A stretch of DNA of 6,471 nt from Bacillota bacterium. Its GTDB lineage: Bacteria; Bacillota; Clostridia; Oscillospirales; Oscillospiraceae. The position numbers and the translations under genes are program-made. Below the pieces are notes generated by a model that searched no databases, was not told where the DNA came from, and saw nothing but the letters and a program-made list of their open reading frames with translations. Shown here piece after piece: positions 5,164 to 6,471 of this stretch; the stretch's first letter is position 1, and the number at the start of each line of letters is the position of its first letter. The stretch is from positions 1-6,471 of the forward strand of contig JAEWYA010000038.1 of assembly GCA_023395775.1 (NCBI GenBank), read 5' to 3'.

Positions 5164-5637
5164 ATGCGTGAAATGCGGAGAAAAGACCGTGAGATAACGG
5201 ATAAGGCGGAAATTTACAGGGTTCTGGACGAATGCGACGTGTGCCGCGTGGGCTTTTGCGACGGGGGAGAGGTCTACATCGTTCCCCTGAATTTCGGCTA
5301 CGGGGAAAAGAACGGCAAGCTGACCTTTTACTTTCACTCCGCCGGTCAGGGGCGCAAGGTGGAACTGTTCCGCAGGGGCGGCAGCGTGGGCTTTGAACTG
5401 GACTGCGCCCATCAGCTGGTGGAGGCGGAGAAGGCCTGCGGTTATACGGAGAAGTATAAGAGCATTGTCGGCACGGGGCGGACCTATGAGGTCCCGGAGG
5501 AGGAAAAGCTGGCGGCTATGAAGACGGTGATGGCCCATTATACCGACGCGGAGCTGGAATTCGATCCCGCAACGCTGGAGCGGGTGCGGCTGTTCGCGCT
5601 GGAAGTGGAAGAGCTGAGCTGCAAGGAAAACGTCTGA
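5164..5637 (+). CDS. Nim-like pyridoxamine 5'-phosphate oxidase family flavoprotein
   Basis: This 157-residue cytoplasmic protein belongs to the FMN-binding split-barrel group. It has the family pattern RRKDREITDKAEI (5-17), CDVCRVGFCDGGEVYIVPLNFGY (24-46), LTFYFHSAGQGRKVELF (53-69, with H58 at the position typical of Nim-like proteins), GFELDC (76-81) and YKSIVGTGR (98-106). Relatives include Nim proteins linked to 5-nitroimidazole resistance, but most members are uncharacterised flavin or heme binders, so drug resistance should not be assumed. AGGGAG (5152-5157 region) lies 6 bases before the ATG at 5164. The stop TGA overlaps the start of the dihydrouridine synthase gene (TGATG), so the two are cotranscribed and probably coupled. 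Both proteins are expected to use FMN. Confidence 0.88.
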   Translation: MREMRRKDREITDKAEIYRVLDECDVCRVGFCDGGEVYIVPLNFGYGEKNGKLTFYFHSAGQGRKVELFRRGGSVGFELDCAHQLVEAEKACGYTEKYKSIVGTGRTYEVPEEEKLAAMKTVMAHYTDAELEFDPATLERVRLFALEVEELSCKENV

Positions 5638-6471
5638 TGGAAATACGCAGCCTGCGTGTGGAGACCGCGCCGCTGGAGGGGATCACCACATGGCTGTTCC
5701 GCCGGACCCACTTTAGCATGTTCGGCGGAGCGGACCGATACTTCACGCCCTTTTTCTCTCCGGTGTCGGAGCATATTCTGACCGCGAAAGAGCTGCGGGA
5801 GCTTTCTCCGGAGAACAACAAAGGCATCCCCGCCGTACCGCAGGTGATGACGAAGCAGGCGGAGGACTTCCTCTGGGCGGCGGAACAGGCGAGGGACCTG
5901 GGCTTTGAAGAGGTGAATCTGAACCTCGGCTGCCCCTCCGGCACCGTCACCGCAAAGGGAAAGGGCGCGGGTTTTTTGCTCCGACCGGATGAGTTGGACG
6001 CCTTTTTTGACGTGGTATTTTCAAAGGTCTGCCTGCCGGTTTCGGTGAAGACCCGGATCGGCTTTCGCGATGAGGAGGAATTTGGACGTCTGCTGGAGAT
6101 TTTTAACCGCTATCCCATCCGCGAGCTGATTGTCCACCCGCGCCTGCGGGGGGAATTCTATAAAGGTCCGGTGCATCTGGACGCGTTCGCCGCCGCGCTG
6201 GACTCCAGCCGCGCCCCCGTGACCTATAACGGCGATCTGGTGACGCTGGAGGACCTGACCGCGTTCTCGGAGAGGTTTCCGGCAGTGGACACGGTGATGA
6301 TTGGCCGGGGAGTGATCGCGGACCCGGCGCTGCTGCGAAAGCTCCGGGGCGGCGCGCCCGCCACTCGCGAGGAATTAAAGACCTATACCCAGACGCTGTA
6401 TCAGGGCTACCGGGCGGCCTACGGCTATCCCGGCACGGCGGCGCAGCGGATGAAGGAGCTGTGGTTCTACC
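5637..6471 (+). CDS. tRNA-dihydrouridine synthase, 3' end cut by window
   Basis: Codons 1-278 are open to the window edge with no stop. The product reads as a Dus-family FMN enzyme that reduces uridine to dihydrouridine in tRNA. Landmarks are APLEGITTWLFR (11-22), the active-site loop LGCPSGTVTAKGKGAGFLL with catalytic Cys at C99, PVSVKTRIGF with FMN-site K138, HPRLRGEFYKG (H167), YNGD (197-200), and the phosphate-binding MIGRGVIADPALL (221-233). These follow the usual Dus order and spacing. Full-length members are about 310-350 residues, so some 30-70 C-terminal residues (part of the helical tRNA-binding domain) lie beyond the window. The ATG at 5637 overlaps the upstream TGA, with AAGGA (5623-5627) 9 bases before it. 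The subfamily (DusA/B/C) is not assigned, although the GCPSxTV segment resembles DusC. Confidence 0.9.
   Translation, partial: MEIRSLRVETAPLEGITTWLFRRTHFSMFGGADRYFTPFFSPVSEHILTAKELRELSPENNKGIPAVPQVMTKQAEDFLWAAEQARDLGFEEVNLNLGCPSGTVTAKGKGAGFLLRPDELDAFFDVVFSKVCLPVSVKTRIGFRDEEEFGRLLEIFNRYPIRELIVHPRLRGEFYKGPVHLDAFAAALDSSRAPVTYNGDLVTLEDLTAFSERFPAVDTVMIGRGVIADPALLRKLRGGAPATREELKTYTQTLYQGYRAAYGYPGTAAQRMKELWFY

Noticed and set aside
5020..5538. A 172-codon open frame on the minus strand
   Set aside because: It is the complement of the Nim-like gene and its promoter region, with no ribosome site or domain.
5516..5950. A 144-codon open frame on the minus strand
   Set aside because: It is antisense to the end of the Nim-like gene and the start of the dihydrouridine synthase gene, which has a complete set of Dus motifs.

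Overview
The window is GC-rich, densely packed bacterial chromosome. Strong Shine-Dalgarno sites (GGAGG), SigA-type promoters, a zinc-finger anti-sigma/ECF pair, a TM2-type membrane protein and a Nim-like flavoprotein suggest a high-GC anaerobic Firmicute of the Clostridia (Oscillospiraceae/Ruminococcaceae type). This assignment is inferred from gene content and style, not from a marker gene. There is no sign of phage, insertion sequence, CRISPR, tRNA or rRNA.

Layout. Bases 1-2570 (minus strand): an XRE-family regulator (2112-2558) is followed after 22 bp by a compact CorA-like metal transporter (1256-2089). After a 141-bp gap holding two imperfect direct-repeat copies comes a two-part uridine-kinase-like protein (35-1114). 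A well-formed SigA promoter (TTGTCA-17-TAAAAT) lies directly upstream of the XRE gene. Bases 2675-2711 are a strong intrinsic terminator that ends the next operon. Bases 2737-4837 (minus strand) hold four genes with overlapping ends: ECF-type sigma factor, zinc-finger (ZAS) anti-sigma factor, four-TM TM2-like protein, and three-TM LiaF-like (DUF5668-like) protein. Bases 4838-5163 are a divergent control region with minus-strand promoters for the sigma operon and a plus-strand promoter for the genes to the right. Bases 5164-6471 (plus strand): a Nim/pyridoxamine-phosphate-oxidase-like flavoprotein is translationally coupled (TGATG) to a tRNA-dihydrouridine synthase that runs off the window end.

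How it fits together. The central operon is the most interesting unit. A transmembrane ZAS anti-sigma factor presumably holds the sigma factor at the membrane. The two downstream small membrane proteins are plausible sensors, modulators or effectors of an envelope-stress response, by analogy with LiaF-type proteins; this is inference. The right-hand pair joins two FMN-dependent proteins in one transcript. The left-hand group puts a probable regulator in front of a Mg2+/divalent-cation transporter.
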